Source: Aeromonas lacus (GTDB lineage: Bacteria; Pseudomonadota; Gammaproteobacteria; Enterobacterales; Aeromonadaceae). Taken from it: a stretch of 64,000 nt of DNA. Below, in pieces: positions 8,667-16,948 of the stretch (the first letter of the stretch is position 1; every line of letters starts with the position of its first letter). The DNA is taken from the NCBI RefSeq assembly GCF_000764665.1, contig NZ_JRGM01000144.1, forward strand, positions 1 to 64,000, in the 5' to 3' direction. Both the position numbers and the translations under genes were made by a program. The notes below the pieces were generated by a model. It saw nothing but the letters and a program-made list of their open reading frames with translations, was not told where the DNA came from and made no database searches.

Positions 8667-9227
8667 TCACAGCGGCGCCAGCACGGCCATCAGCGCTTTT
8701 TCCGCTGCGGCAAAGGCGGCGGCATCGGCGGGTTTGGCACCCACTCCGAATACCCCAGGGTTGCCGATGGCATCGAGCACCTTGGCCAGCGCCTGCTCGG
8801 CGGCCTTGCGATCCCCTTCACTGAGGGAGGGGAGGATCAAATCGAGGAAGCGCTTGCTCTTGACCACCAGCACCTTGGCGGTCTGGTAGTCGCCAAGATT
8901 CTGGCTGGCCCCTTCGAGGCGGCGCTCGATCTCCGCCTTGTAGGCGCGGTTGAGCAGGGCGGCGGTGGCGGCGGCATCTTGGGCCTTGATGGCGGCGGCC
9001 AGCGGCGCTTGCAGTTCGACCTTGTGGTGCTGTTCCAGATAGGTCAGCTCGTCGGCAATCTCGCTCAAGGTGGCGCTGGCATCCTTGCCGTCAGTGGCGG
9101 CGCCCAGCAGTGCCTCGCGGGCATCGATCAGTGGCTCCTTGCCGGCGGCGGCGTAGGAGTAAGCCTGCGCCTGCCCGCTCAGGGTCAGCAGCAGGGTGAG
9201 GGCAAGTAAACCCGGGCGGATGGTCAT
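8667..9227 (-). CDS. Small exported helical protein of unknown function
   Basis: The protein has 186 residues. ATG 9227 has AGGAGA seven bases upstream. A clear Sec signal peptide ends near AQA-Y (residue 23). The mature protein is Ala/Leu/Lys-rich and almost wholly helical, with a notable stretch AKVLVVKSKRFLDLILPSL. There are no cysteines or other metal ligands in clusters. I do not recognise a named family. Placement downstream of FTR1 and the multihaem cytochrome makes a periplasmic accessory of iron uptake possible, but this is inference from position only. Confidence 0.8.
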   Translation of the reverse strand: MTIRPGLLALTLLLTLSGQAQAYSYAAAGKEPLIDAREALLGAATDGKDASATLSEIADELTYLEQHHKVELQAPLAAAIKAQDAAATAALLNRAYKAEIERRLEGASQNLGDYQTAKVLVVKSKRFLDLILPSLSEGDRKAAEQALAKVLDAIGNPGVFGVGAKPADAAAFAAAEKALMAVLAPL

Positions 9228-9274
9228 CCTGTTCTCCTTACTTATGCCAAGAGGTTATGCCAATAGCGCGGCAC

Positions 9275-10699
9275 TCAGGCCACGCTCTGGGTTTCAATCA
9301 CGGTATTTTCGTTGCGATGGTTAAAGATGGCGTGACGTCTGTCCACCCCGTCGATCACCATGTCGGCAGCCATCATCCCCATCTCCATGGCGGTGTCGGT
9401 GAAGATGTAGCGGAATGTCCCCTGACGGCCGGTCATGATGAGGTTGTTGATCGGCATCAGCGCCTTGATGGCTTCGTTGCGGCGGGCCTGATAGCCAAGA
9501 TCCATCAGCGGATAGGCGTACTCGCTGCGGGCCTCGAAGGTTTCATCGCCAAGCTTGGCGGTATCGACGCCGAGGCTCGCCAGATCAGCGGTGACCCGAC
9601 CACGCAGATCGGCCAGCGGTGCCTGCCAGGTGGCATCTCCCGGGTTGCAGGGGATCTCCAGCATCACCGAGGTCTGGCCTTGGGGTGCCATAAAGGGGCT
9701 GCGGCGGCGCGGCTCCTGCAGACGGGTGGCCAGAATATGGGGGTCGGAGAGGTACTGCCAGGTGTTGTCCGACAGGTTCTCCTGTTTGAGCGGCATATTG
9801 ACGAAGCGAAGCGACCGGTAGTGCAGATCGCACGGCAAGCCCAGATGCTGGCAGGTGAGCGGTAGCGGCAGGGTGGAGATCACCTGATCAAAGCGCTCGC
9901 TCTGCTCAACGTCATCTTGTTTCCAATATACCCGTTCAATACGGCCATCAGCCTGCTCGAGACGGGTGATGGTGGCGCCGGTTTTCAGCTCAACCCCTTC
10001 GGCAACCAACCGCTCGCCCAGGGTGGTGAAGATCTGGCCGAATCCGTACTTGGGGTAGCGATACTTGCGGGCATAGGTGCGCACCGAGATACTCCCGTTG
10101 CGTCTTGGCAGCAGGCGGCGCGCCACGTCTTTGAGATCGATGAGGCTGATGCGCTGGCCTGCCCAGTCGGCGGAGAGCTTGTCCGGGTTGATGCCCCAGA
10201 GCTTACCGGTGTAGCCCTCGAAGAACTGGCGATAGAGGGTGCGGCCGAAGTGACTCTGGATCCACTCGGCAAAGCTCGCCTTGGCAAAATCATCCGGCTT
10301 CTTGCTAAAGGGCAACAGCAGCAAGTCTTTCACCGCACCGGCCATCAGGGCCAGCGGCGCCGTCTTGAGCAGATTGGGCAGGTTCAAGGGATAGTCATAG
10401 GTGCGCCCACCAAAGCGGATCACGCTCTTGCGCTCGGCGTGGAGCAGGTCGTCCCCCATCAGCTCGTCGATAAAGGCCAGCAGCTCGGGGTTCTTGGTGA
10501 TAAAGCGGTGACCGCCGTAGTCGAAGCGATACTCCCCATCGCGCCCCTTGAAGGTCTGGGTGGCGCACATGCCGCCGACCACCGGCTCCTGCTCGAACAG
10601 GGTGACTGCAAATCCGGCGCGGCGCAGGCGCCAGGCAGCCATCAAACCGGCTGGGCCGGCGCCCAGCACTGCAATGCTTTTCTTGTTGTTATCGCTCAT
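9275..10699 (-). CDS. FAD-dependent amine-oxidase/UGM-like oxidoreductase
   Basis: The 474-residue protein starts at ATG 10699. An N-terminal dinucleotide-binding motif IAVLGAGPAGLMAAWRL is followed by VTLFEQEPVVGGMCATQ and FDYGGHRFITKNPELL. The C-terminus has the FAD-binding NLIMTGRQGTFRYIFTDTAMEMG. This is the architecture of protoporphyrinogen-oxidase/UDP-galactopyranose-mutase-like flavoproteins often found in surface-glycan loci. The substrate is unknown. It lies 102 bases after FTR1, and the gap contains a GC-rich hairpin, so it may be only partly co-transcribed with the iron genes. It is followed by the small exported protein and the GT-C-like gene. Confidence 0.85.
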   Translation of the reverse strand: MSDNNKKSIAVLGAGPAGLMAAWRLRRAGFAVTLFEQEPVVGGMCATQTFKGRDGEYRFDYGGHRFITKNPELLAFIDELMGDDLLHAERKSVIRFGGRTYDYPLNLPNLLKTAPLALMAGAVKDLLLLPFSKKPDDFAKASFAEWIQSHFGRTLYRQFFEGYTGKLWGINPDKLSADWAGQRISLIDLKDVARRLLPRRNGSISVRTYARKYRYPKYGFGQIFTTLGERLVAEGVELKTGATITRLEQADGRIERVYWKQDDVEQSERFDQVISTLPLPLTCQHLGLPCDLHYRSLRFVNMPLKQENLSDNTWQYLSDPHILATRLQEPRRRSPFMAPQGQTSVMLEIPCNPGDATWQAPLADLRGRVTADLASLGVDTAKLGDETFEARSEYAYPLMDLGYQARRNEAIKALMPINNLIMTGRQGTFRYIFTDTAMEMGMMAADMVIDGVDRRHAIFNHRNENTVIETQSVA

Positions 10700-10728
10700 G
10701 ACGTTTTCCGAAACTGCTTGATAGATAA

Positions 10729-10754
10729 GGGAGCCGCGCCAGGGCACGGCTCCC
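10729..10754 (-). other. GC-rich hairpin between FTR1 and the FAD-oxidoreductase gene
   Basis: Arms GGGAGCCG (10729-10736) and CGGCTCCC (10747-10754) are separated by ten bases. No good U-tract follows on the minus strand. An attenuator or mRNA-processing hairpin splitting the long array is more likely than a strong terminator. Confidence 0.4.
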
Positions 10755-10801
10755 GAATGGTGTTGTTACCCCGTGGCCTTGTTGCCACAGGGCGTGCGGG
10801 C

Positions 10802-11641
10802 TCAGCCCTTGCCAGTCGCGGCGCTCACCTGAGGGCGATAGCTGCGCTGCCAGAGGGTAACGAAGATCGCCAGATAGAGGGCCCAGGTCAGCAACTGCAA
10901 GCCAGCGGGTGAGGCATTGTAGCCAAACAGGGCGCGCAGGAAGGTGCCAAATACCCCCTGATCGTCGAGAATGTGGCTGATATCGAACACCGGCGTGGTC
11001 CAGAAGGTGATGATGTTTGCCGCTTGCAACATGTTGACGGCGGACGACAGCAGACCTGCGGCGATGATGATGATAAGCAGACCGGTCCAGCGGAAGAAGG
11101 GGGCCAGCGCCACCTTGTGGGTGGAGCGCAGCAGCCCCCACACCAGCGCGATGGAGACCAGCAGCCCCGCCAACGCGCCCATCAGGCCGGATTGCAGATC
11201 CACCCCTTGCCCGGAGTAGAGCAGGGCGGAGAAGAAGAGCACGGTTTCAAACCCTTCGCGCATCACCGCGAGGAAGGCGAGCAGCACCAGCCCAAACAGG
11301 TTGCCGCCGTCGATGGCCGCATCGATGCGCGCTGTCATGGCCCCCACCTGGGATTTGGCCTGCTTTTGCATCCAGATCGCCATATAGGTGAGCACCAAGG
11401 TGGCGAAGATCAGGATCCCCGCCATCAAAAGGTGGTTGTAGCGCTCGCTCTCGAACTGGCTTACCACCACCTGGAACAGGAAGGCGACGACAAGAGAGGC
11501 CACAAGGCCGAGCCCCACCCCCAGATAGATGAACTTGTTGTAGCGGCTCGCCCCCAGCTTGGCGAGGTAGGAGAGGCAGATGCCGACCAGCAGGAAGGCT
11601 TCCAGCCCCTCGCGCAGGGTAATGAGAAAACTTGCAAACAT
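10802..11641 (-). CDS. FTR1-family iron permease
   Basis: The 279-residue inner-membrane protein has seven hydrophobic helices and both diagnostic REXXE iron-translocation motifs: REGLE at 10-14 and REGFE at 128-132. FTR1 proteins (yeast Ftr1, bacterial EfeU) import ferric iron produced by an extracytoplasmic redox partner. The start codon overlaps the stop of the multihaem cytochrome gene (ATGA), so the two are translationally coupled. The usual bacterial partners EfeO/EfeB are absent; the hexahaem protein takes their genomic place. A Fur-like box upstream of the operon supports iron control. Confidence 0.95.
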   Translation of the reverse strand: MFASFLITLREGLEAFLLVGICLSYLAKLGASRYNKFIYLGVGLGLVASLVVAFLFQVVVSQFESERYNHLLMAGILIFATLVLTYMAIWMQKQAKSQVGAMTARIDAAIDGGNLFGLVLLAFLAVMREGFETVLFFSALLYSGQGVDLQSGLMGALAGLLVSIALVWGLLRSTHKVALAPFFRWTGLLIIIIAAGLLSSAVNMLQAANIITFWTTPVFDISHILDDQGVFGTFLRALFGYNASPAGLQLLTWALYLAIFVTLWQRSYRPQVSAATGKG

Positions 11642-14600
11642 CAGGATTGAGGCTCCGTAGCGGGCGTGATGGAGAGAGGCTGCAGGGTCAGCTGCAGCCG
11701 ATTGAGTAGCACTATGGGTGGCTCCGGCAAGCTGGGCTCGGCGGCGCGCACCGCATCATTGACCCACTTGGGGTAGGTGCGGAAATTGAGTTTGATATCG
11801 GCCTTGAAGGGCCCCCGGGCTTCTGCGGGCAGCGGCCAGGCTTCATCGCGCCAGCCATCGGCCGGAATGCGGGTATCTTCCAGCAGTTTGGCGTAGCGCC
11901 AGAACTTGAGCCCCACCGGCTTGCCCTCGGCATCACCGAATACTTTTCTGAACAGTCGCGCATCGTCGGGCACTGCGCCATCCACCGGCTGGCCGCTGGC
12001 AAGCACTACCTTGCCGCTGGCGTCGGTGACGGTCAGCTCCAGCCAGAGTTCACGGAAATCGGCCACTCCGGTGGGCAGGGCATGGCCTGCACCGGTATTG
12101 GCGACCCGCACCACCAGCTGCTGACTATCGGCTGCTTGGTCGATACGGGCCAAAAGGGGTTCGATCCGGGCAGAGAGAGTAGCGCTGGAGCGCAAGAGCG
12201 CCAGACTCTCCTGTTCAAGGTCGGGGTTGCGCAGCCCCACCAGCTGGTGCTGGGCGCCGGTAAAGTTGTGGCGATAGAGCCGCGCTTTCATGGTGCCGTT
12301 TTCGGTGGACTGGCCCGCCACCGGTGCGCCGCCATTGCCTGGCTCCGGGTTCATATGGCAGTCGATGCAGGTGCGCCGCTTGGCAGGATCCTCCGCGTTC
12401 GCAAAGCTGGATTTTTCCCACTCGTCCCAGGTGTTGACGATATTGGCGCCGGTGCCCGGGGCAAACTCGTTGTGGCACGACTTGCACAGGGCCGCGTCGC
12501 GGTAGAAATCCTTCTGATAGGAGGCTTTGTGGGCCGCCGGACGGGCGTTGATCTGCCGCTCGGCCAGCCAGTGCTGGAGGCTGCCGCCCGCGGCATCCTC
12601 GAACACATAGCTCTCGCGGTCTTTCAAATTCACGGTAAAGGCGCTGTTGCCGCCCGCATCTTCCACTTTGGTGATGCGATGGCAGAGCACGCAGCCGGTC
12701 CCTTCTTCAACGACCGGTTCGCCAGCCTTGTGGGCGGCAATCAGCGAGGCGCCGCCCTGCTCGAACATGTGGGAGCCCTTGGGCAGATCCATCTGGCCTG
12801 TCATCACCTGCTGGGGCATGTGGCAGCCCTGGCACCACTGACCGAACGCTTCCCCTTCGGTTTCGCGGGCCAGCGCCTGCACCACCTTGTAGTAGGGGTG
12901 GGAGTTGCCCATCAGCCGGTGGTTGCTCTCGCTCCAGTCCTTGAACGCTTGGCTGTGGCAGTTCTGGCAGGAGGCGGAGTTGAGCCACTCTTTCGGGTGG
13001 GTTGTAGGCGCCTTGGCGGGATCCGTGCGCGGGGCATCGAGTCGCAGCCAGTTGGCAAGATAGGGGAGGTTGCCATCGGCGGTGACGAAGGCGTGTAAGT
13101 CCTCCATCATCGCTTTCACTTCCGGTTGGGGCCTCGCGGGGTCAACTGCCTCGGCCCCATCGCGGGTGTCGTGGCCCATGCCGCCCTGGGTCTGCTGGGT
13201 CATGCGCAGGTATTCGCCGACAAAATCCCCCGCCACCATGTTGGTGAGGTTGGCGTGGCCGTTGATGGTGTTGTCGCCGCTCTTCTGGCGATGGGCTGCC
13301 ATCAGATAGCGATTGGTGAAGTTGAACCCGTCCAGATGGCAGGAGTTGCAGCTCATCCAGTTGTCTCCCGCCATGGGGAAGCGTGAGTTGGACGCTGTGT
13401 TACCAAGGTTGAACAGCCGCTCGCCGCGCTGAAGCGATTTGGGACGGGGATCTGTCTCTACCAGTTTGGCAAAGTGGGGCACATCGACGGTGACCCGGGC
13501 AAACGGGCCGCTGCCGCCGCTATTGAGGCGGGTGAGATCCTGCCCCATGGCGTTGTGCACCAGAATGTGGTCGCCATCGATCAGCAGATCCCGCGGATTC
13601 TGGCCCGGCAGGTGACGCAAGAGCTGAGTCGCCTTGGCGCCCCCCTGAAACTTCTTGCGGCGGTGACGGTTGCTGTTCTGCTTGCCGCTGCGCGACAGGT
13701 CAAACACCAACAAGTCTTCCGAGCCCGCCAGGGTCAGGTAGATCCGTTTGCCATCGGCGGCGAAGCGCGCCGCAAAAGGATTGGAGACGATCTGGCTGCG
13801 GTTGCCGACGCTTGGCAGATTGATCTGTAAAAAGAGCTGCTTTCTTTCATCTACACGCTCTTTCTCCTCATCGAGATCGATGATGGAGACCGCCGGAAAG
13901 ACGGTGCTCTGAAACTGGAAGGGGTGATCGAAGCTCCACAGCACATGTGGCAACCAGGCCTCGCTGCCATCGGGGGAGAGGGTGATGCCATCGAGCAGGC
14001 GCGGTAATCCCTGCGAGTCGCTCGGCGTGTCGCTGTGGGTCTCGGCCAGGGTGATGAGCTTGGGCTTGGGAAGCGAAGCTCCCTTGGCGCCATGGCCAAG
14101 CTTGGCAAGATCATAGATGGCGAGCTGGCCCGTCATGGCGTGGGTCAGCAGCAGGCGATCATCGTTGGTCAATGCCAGTCCACGCGGAGTCTCGGCGGTT
14201 TCTGCATCCAGCTGGAGGTTGCCGGCGCTGTCGTAAGCCTGCAGACGAGCTGATTCGAACAGCGTGACCCAGAACCACTGCCGCTTGGCATCGAAGATGA
14301 CCCCATAGGGTCTATGACCGGTGGGGATCGCCTTTTCCAGGGTGAGATCATCACCCAGCAGCAGCAGGCGATCGCCGCTGTAGTCAGTGACCAGCAGGGT
14401 GCCGTCATCGGCGCGGGCAAGCTGGCGCAGATCGCCCCCCAATTGCACCTCTTTCAGCCGCTTGCCGCTATCGCGCTCAAGCAGGGTGACCGAGCCTGCG
14501 TTTAGGTTGGCGGTGACGAGGCGTGGGCTTTGCCCCTCCTCATAGGCGATCATCCCGGCACCCATCTGCTGGGCAGTGGCAAAAGGGCTGGCCAGCAGCA

Positions 14601-14652
14601 GGATGAGGGCCAGCAGGGGTGACAAATATGCAGAGAACGATGACTTCAACAT
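11641..14652 (-). CDS. Secreted beta-propeller/hexahaem c-type cytochrome fused protein
   Basis: The protein has 1003 residues with a Sec signal peptide (cleavage near ATA-QQ, residue 28). Residues about 30-390 have beta-propeller-like repeats (YGVIFDAKRQWFWVT, LDGITLSPDGSEAWLPH, ARFAADGKRIYLTLAG). Six CXXCH haem-c sites follow: C435-H439 in a peroxidase-like module (CNSCHLDGFNFTN), then C562-H566, C607-H611, C654-H658, C723-H727 and C762-H766. The last five resemble cytochrome c554-type multihaem domains. The C-terminus (about 820-1003) is beta-rich. It lies 4 bases after the small membrane protein gene and overlaps the FTR1 start. I infer a periplasmic electron carrier or iron redox enzyme feeding FTR1. 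No characterised protein with this exact layout comes to mind. Confidence 0.9.
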   Translation of the reverse strand: MLKSSFSAYLSPLLALILLLASPFATAQQMGAGMIAYEEGQSPRLVTANLNAGSVTLLERDSGKRLKEVQLGGDLRQLARADDGTLLVTDYSGDRLLLLGDDLTLEKAIPTGHRPYGVIFDAKRQWFWVTLFESARLQAYDSAGNLQLDAETAETPRGLALTNDDRLLLTHAMTGQLAIYDLAKLGHGAKGASLPKPKLITLAETHSDTPSDSQGLPRLLDGITLSPDGSEAWLPHVLWSFDHPFQFQSTVFPAVSIIDLDEEKERVDERKQLFLQINLPSVGNRSQIVSNPFAARFAADGKRIYLTLAGSEDLLVFDLSRSGKQNSNRHRRKKFQGGAKATQLLRHLPGQNPRDLLIDGDHILVHNAMGQDLTRLNSGGSGPFARVTVDVPHFAKLVETDPRPKSLQRGERLFNLGNTASNSRFPMAGDNWMSCNSCHLDGFNFTNRYLMAAHRQKSGDNTINGHANLTNMVAGDFVGEYLRMTQQTQGGMGHDTRDGAEAVDPARPQPEVKAMMEDLHAFVTADGNLPYLANWLRLDAPRTDPAKAPTTHPKEWLNSASCQNCHSQAFKDWSESNHRLMGNSHPYYKVVQALARETEGEAFGQWCQGCHMPQQVMTGQMDLPKGSHMFEQGGASLIAAHKAGEPVVEEGTGCVLCHRITKVEDAGGNSAFTVNLKDRESYVFEDAAGGSLQHWLAERQINARPAAHKASYQKDFYRDAALCKSCHNEFAPGTGANIVNTWDEWEKSSFANAEDPAKRRTCIDCHMNPEPGNGGAPVAGQSTENGTMKARLYRHNFTGAQHQLVGLRNPDLEQESLALLRSSATLSARIEPLLARIDQAADSQQLVVRVANTGAGHALPTGVADFRELWLELTVTDASGKVVLASGQPVDGAVPDDARLFRKVFGDAEGKPVGLKFWRYAKLLEDTRIPADGWRDEAWPLPAEARGPFKADIKLNFRTYPKWVNDAVRAAEPSLPEPPIVLLNRLQLTLQPLSITPATEPQS

Positions 14653-14656
14653 GGGA

Positions 14657-15106
14657 TCAGGAGCGCCATTTCAAGATGGTCCAGCGCCAGGCATGGCGCA
14701 GCACCAGAGGAGTTAACGCCAACGCGCTCAGCCAGTGGGCCCAGCTGGCGAGGCTGCCCATGCTATCGCCCGGCGTGCCGTGCAGCACCAGCAGCAGGCC
14801 GCTGGCCAGACAGACCAGCAGCAGGGCTTCGATAATCCGCCCCGTGGTGCGCAAAAAGGGTTTGTTGCTGCGGTTCAACAAGCTGCGATGGGAGAGCCAG
14901 AAGGCGCCAAACAGCAGCGGAAACAGGGTGAGCGAGAGCATCACATGGAAAAACAGATTCCAGCGTGCCAGCGACCAGAGCGGGGTCAGCGGTTCCCACA
15001 GCAGCAGGCCGGAGAAGAACATCAGATAGAGGGTGCCCTCGGCGGCCTGATGGTGATAGGCCAGCCACTGCCAGAATTGTCGGGGGGCGAGGGAAAGGGT
15101 TGTCAT
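14657..15106 (-). CDS. Four-helix membrane protein, candidate b-type cytochrome
   Basis: The 149-residue protein has four hydrophobic segments (about 20-40, 48-72, 88-109 and 118-137). Histidines lie in or next to helices: H18-H19 before TM1, H54 in TM2, H73 at its end, H124 in TM4 and H138 after it. This spacing is like small four-helix cytochromes b that pass electrons from quinol to periplasmic partners, but haem binding is inference. It is first in the operon with the hexahaem cytochrome (4-base gap) and FTR1. A GC-rich hairpin (CCGGGC...GCCCGG, 15121-15137) sits in the leader and the Fur-like box 58 bases upstream. Confidence 0.8.
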   Translation of the reverse strand: MTTLSLAPRQFWQWLAYHHQAAEGTLYLMFFSGLLLWEPLTPLWSLARWNLFFHVMLSLTLFPLLFGAFWLSHRSLLNRSNKPFLRTTGRIIEALLLVCLASGLLLVLHGTPGDSMGSLASWAHWLSALALTPLVLRHAWRWTILKWRS

Positions 15107-15163
15107 AACTGCTCCAACACCCGGGCAATCGGCCCGGGGGGAGCAAGTCTATAACGCAGTAAG

Positions 15164-15182
15164 GGTAATGAAAAGAGTTATC
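15164..15182 (-). promoter_or_regulatory. Candidate Fur box upstream of the FTR1/hexahaem operon
   Basis: Plus-strand GGTAATGAAAAGAGTTATC matches 14 of 19 positions of the Fur consensus GATAATGATAATCATTATC. It lies 58-76 bases upstream of the first gene of the iron operon, as expected for an iron-repressed promoter. The match was counted by eye. The gene on the other side reads away from it. Confidence 0.55.
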
Positions 15183-15233
15183 AATTGTATTGCTGATGAA
15201 TATAAGCTGAATCGCGCCAGTTAAGATCCACCG

Positions 15234-15719
15234 CTATTTGTGTTCGGCCATGCGCTCGGTGATCGCATAAATCAGCGCCGCCATCGAGAAGGCGAGAAAC
15301 ACCACCACGGACCACTTCATCTCCACTTCGTTGGTAATGCCATCTTCGAGGAAGGCTTTGAGAACCTCCACCCCGGCAATGGTGACCAGCGAGTTGATGA
15401 CAATGAGCTTGAGAGAGGCAAAGTTGATCTTGCTGAGCCAGTTGTTGCCCAGCGCCTCGCGCTGCTCCTGGGTCTGGATGAACTGCACGTAGCCGCAGAC
15501 CGCCACCAGGATCAGCATCTGGGCCACCAGCACAAAGTCGACCAGCGTCAGCACGCCGGTGATGAGGTCCATGTAGGGGATCTCGATGATATTGACGCAG
15601 AGCGCATAGAGCTGCATGAAGAACTTGACCATCAGCAGGGCAACGCAGAGCAGGATGCAGACGTAGAAGGGGTACATCATCATCTTGCTGCCATTGAGCA
15701 TGAGATTGAACTGGCGCAT
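15234..15719 (-). CDS. YqhA/UPF0114-family inner-membrane protein
   Basis: The protein has 161 residues and about four membrane helices. YPFYVCILLCVALLMVKF, DLITGVLTLVDFVLVAQMLILVAVCGY and the C-terminal half (KINFASLKLIVINSLVTIAGVEVLKAF) match the TIGR00645/YqhA family as I remember it. Function is unknown in E. coli. It is a single gene. The 310 bases upstream contain only the terminator of the next gene and the presumed promoter. Confidence 0.88.
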   Translation of the reverse strand: MRQFNLMLNGSKMMMYPFYVCILLCVALLMVKFFMQLYALCVNIIEIPYMDLITGVLTLVDFVLVAQMLILVAVCGYVQFIQTQEQREALGNNWLSKINFASLKLIVINSLVTIAGVEVLKAFLEDGITNEVEMKWSVVVFLAFSMAALIYAITERMAEHK

Positions 15720-15958
15720 AAAAACTCCAAGATAAGGAAACAGGGTGATTATGACGTGAACTTCATCCGAAGACAGCGCTCTGTGTTGATGACGGCTGCT
15801 TTTATCTGCTTGATTCGATAATGACAGTGTTGAGGGCAGCGCAGCTTGTCATGCTCTCCTCTCTATAAAAGAGGCAGAAAGGATTTCCGAGATCCACGCA
15901 TATAGTTCGGAAAAAGCAGCTTTGCTGACAAAGCCAAAGTCTGCAAGAGAGATACGAA
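15720..15958. other. Non-coding stretch upstream of the yqhA-like gene
   Basis: With the adjoining terminator this makes 310 bases without a gene. It is moderately AT-rich and must contain the promoter of the yqhA-like gene. I see no conserved RNA, repeat or credible small ORF. An ORF at 15802-16020 is an artefact of the terminator region. Confidence 0.5.
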
Positions 15959-15984
15959 AAAGCCCAGCCATAAGGCTGGGCTTT
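15959..15984 (-). terminator. Terminator of the COG4705-like gene
   Basis: Eleven-base perfect arms AAAGCCCAGCC/GGCTGGGCTTT with an ATAA loop are followed by a U-run on the minus strand (complement of GATACGAAAA). Confidence 0.88.
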
Positions 15985-16029
15985 AGAATGCTTTTTCACC
16001 GGTTGGCCTCTGGCTATCACTCTGTCGCC

Positions 16030-16806
16030 TTACTCAGGATCCAGCTCCTGCGGGATCACCTCGCGCTTTTTCAGGGTGGAGAGATAGACCAGCAGGGCAA
16101 TGGCGGCCAATAAGGCTGCCGAGGCGGAGTATCTGCTGAGCTCCAGTCCGCCTTTGCCAAGCGGCTTGTCGAGAAAATCCCCCACCACAGCACCTAGCGG
16201 GCGAGTGATGATGAAAGCCGCCCAGAAGAGCAGGGTGCGTGAGACCCGGGTCAGCAGGTAGGTGGCGACAATGGCCAGCAAGATACCGCCAAAGAGCACC
16301 ATGCTGCCGGTATAGCCAAAGCCGCCATCATCGGCCACCCAGTCACCGAGCGCGGTACCCAGCGTCTGGGAGAACATGATGGTGATCCAGTAGAACATCT
16401 CGGTTCTGGATGAACTGATGTCACTGGTCGCTATGTTGCCCTGAAATTTGTACCACACCAGAAAAGAGCCCATCAGCAGCAGGAACAGCAGGGTTGACCC
16501 GCCTGCATAGCCCATCCCCAGTGAACGATCGGCAAAGTCTGCCAACGTGGTGCCCACTGTGGTGGTGGCAATAATGGTTGTCCAGTAGAGCGCCGGGTTA
16601 TAGCGCTTGGCAGAAATCTGGGCGCCGACGGCAATAAAGAAGATCACGGCAAAGATGCCGGTACTGACCAGATAGCCGAGATCCATCGACATGGATACCG
16701 CATCTCCTCCGGTTTCTCCCAGAGTCGTTGCCAATATTTTGGTGAACCAGAATGCCAGAGTGATCTCCGGCACCTTGCTGACTGAGTGAGCGACGCTGTT
16801 ATGCAT
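16030..16806 (-). CDS. COG4705-like membrane protein with fourfold internal repeat
   Basis: The 258-residue protein starts at ATG 16806 (AGGA eleven bases upstream). Eight or so membrane helices are arranged as four repeats. Each contains a variant of a Thr/Gly-Asp motif: ILATTLGETGGD, IIATTTVGTTLAD, MFSQTLGTALGD, IITRPLGAVVGD. The repeated acidic residues inside helices suggest an ion or small-molecule pathway, but the family (COG4705, uncharacterised membrane-anchored proteins) has no proven function that I know. It is divergent from the MCR-3-like eptA. A perfect tandem CTTAAG box lies 58 bases upstream, so co-regulation with eptA by a PmrA-type regulator is plausible. Confidence 0.85.
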   Translation of the reverse strand: MHNSVAHSVSKVPEITLAFWFTKILATTLGETGGDAVSMSMDLGYLVSTGIFAVIFFIAVGAQISAKRYNPALYWTTIIATTTVGTTLADFADRSLGMGYAGGSTLLFLLLMGSFLVWYKFQGNIATSDISSSRTEMFYWITIMFSQTLGTALGDWVADDGGFGYTGSMVLFGGILLAIVATYLLTRVSRTLLFWAAFIITRPLGAVVGDFLDKPLGKGGLELSRYSASAALLAAIALLVYLSTLKKREVIPQELDPE

Positions 16807-16863
16807 AATGCACCATCCTGTGGTTTGACGAAGAGCCGTCAGCAATGAGCATGTCGGGGATCT

Positions 16864-16880
16864 CTTAAGAGAGGCTTAAG
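16864..16880. promoter_or_regulatory. PmrA-type box, COG4705-proximal
   Basis: CTTAAG-AGAGG-CTTAAG is a perfect 6-5-6 tandem matching the PmrA/BasR consensus HTTAAK-N5-HTTAAK on either strand, because CTTAAG is palindromic. It lies 58 bases upstream of the COG4705-like start. Confidence 0.6.
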
Positions 16881-16948
16881 GTCACAGAGGGGATGGCAAG
16901 AAAAGATCATTTTTGACCAGATGCAAACTTTGCGGGTATCAGCGGGAT

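Noticed and set aside
11641-14652. Reading the multihaem protein as an EfeB/EfeO equivalent by homology
   Set aside because: It has CXXCH haem-c sites and a beta-propeller, not a DyP peroxidase or cupredoxin/M75 domain; only a functional analogy is possible.
15121-15137. CCGGGC/GCCCGG hairpin as a riboswitch before the iron operon
   Set aside because: It is a simple stem with no surrounding conserved riboswitch elements; at most it affects leader structure.
15802-16020. 72-codon minus-strand ORF reading through a terminator
   Set aside because: It spans the terminator hairpin, has no ribosome site and no coding character.
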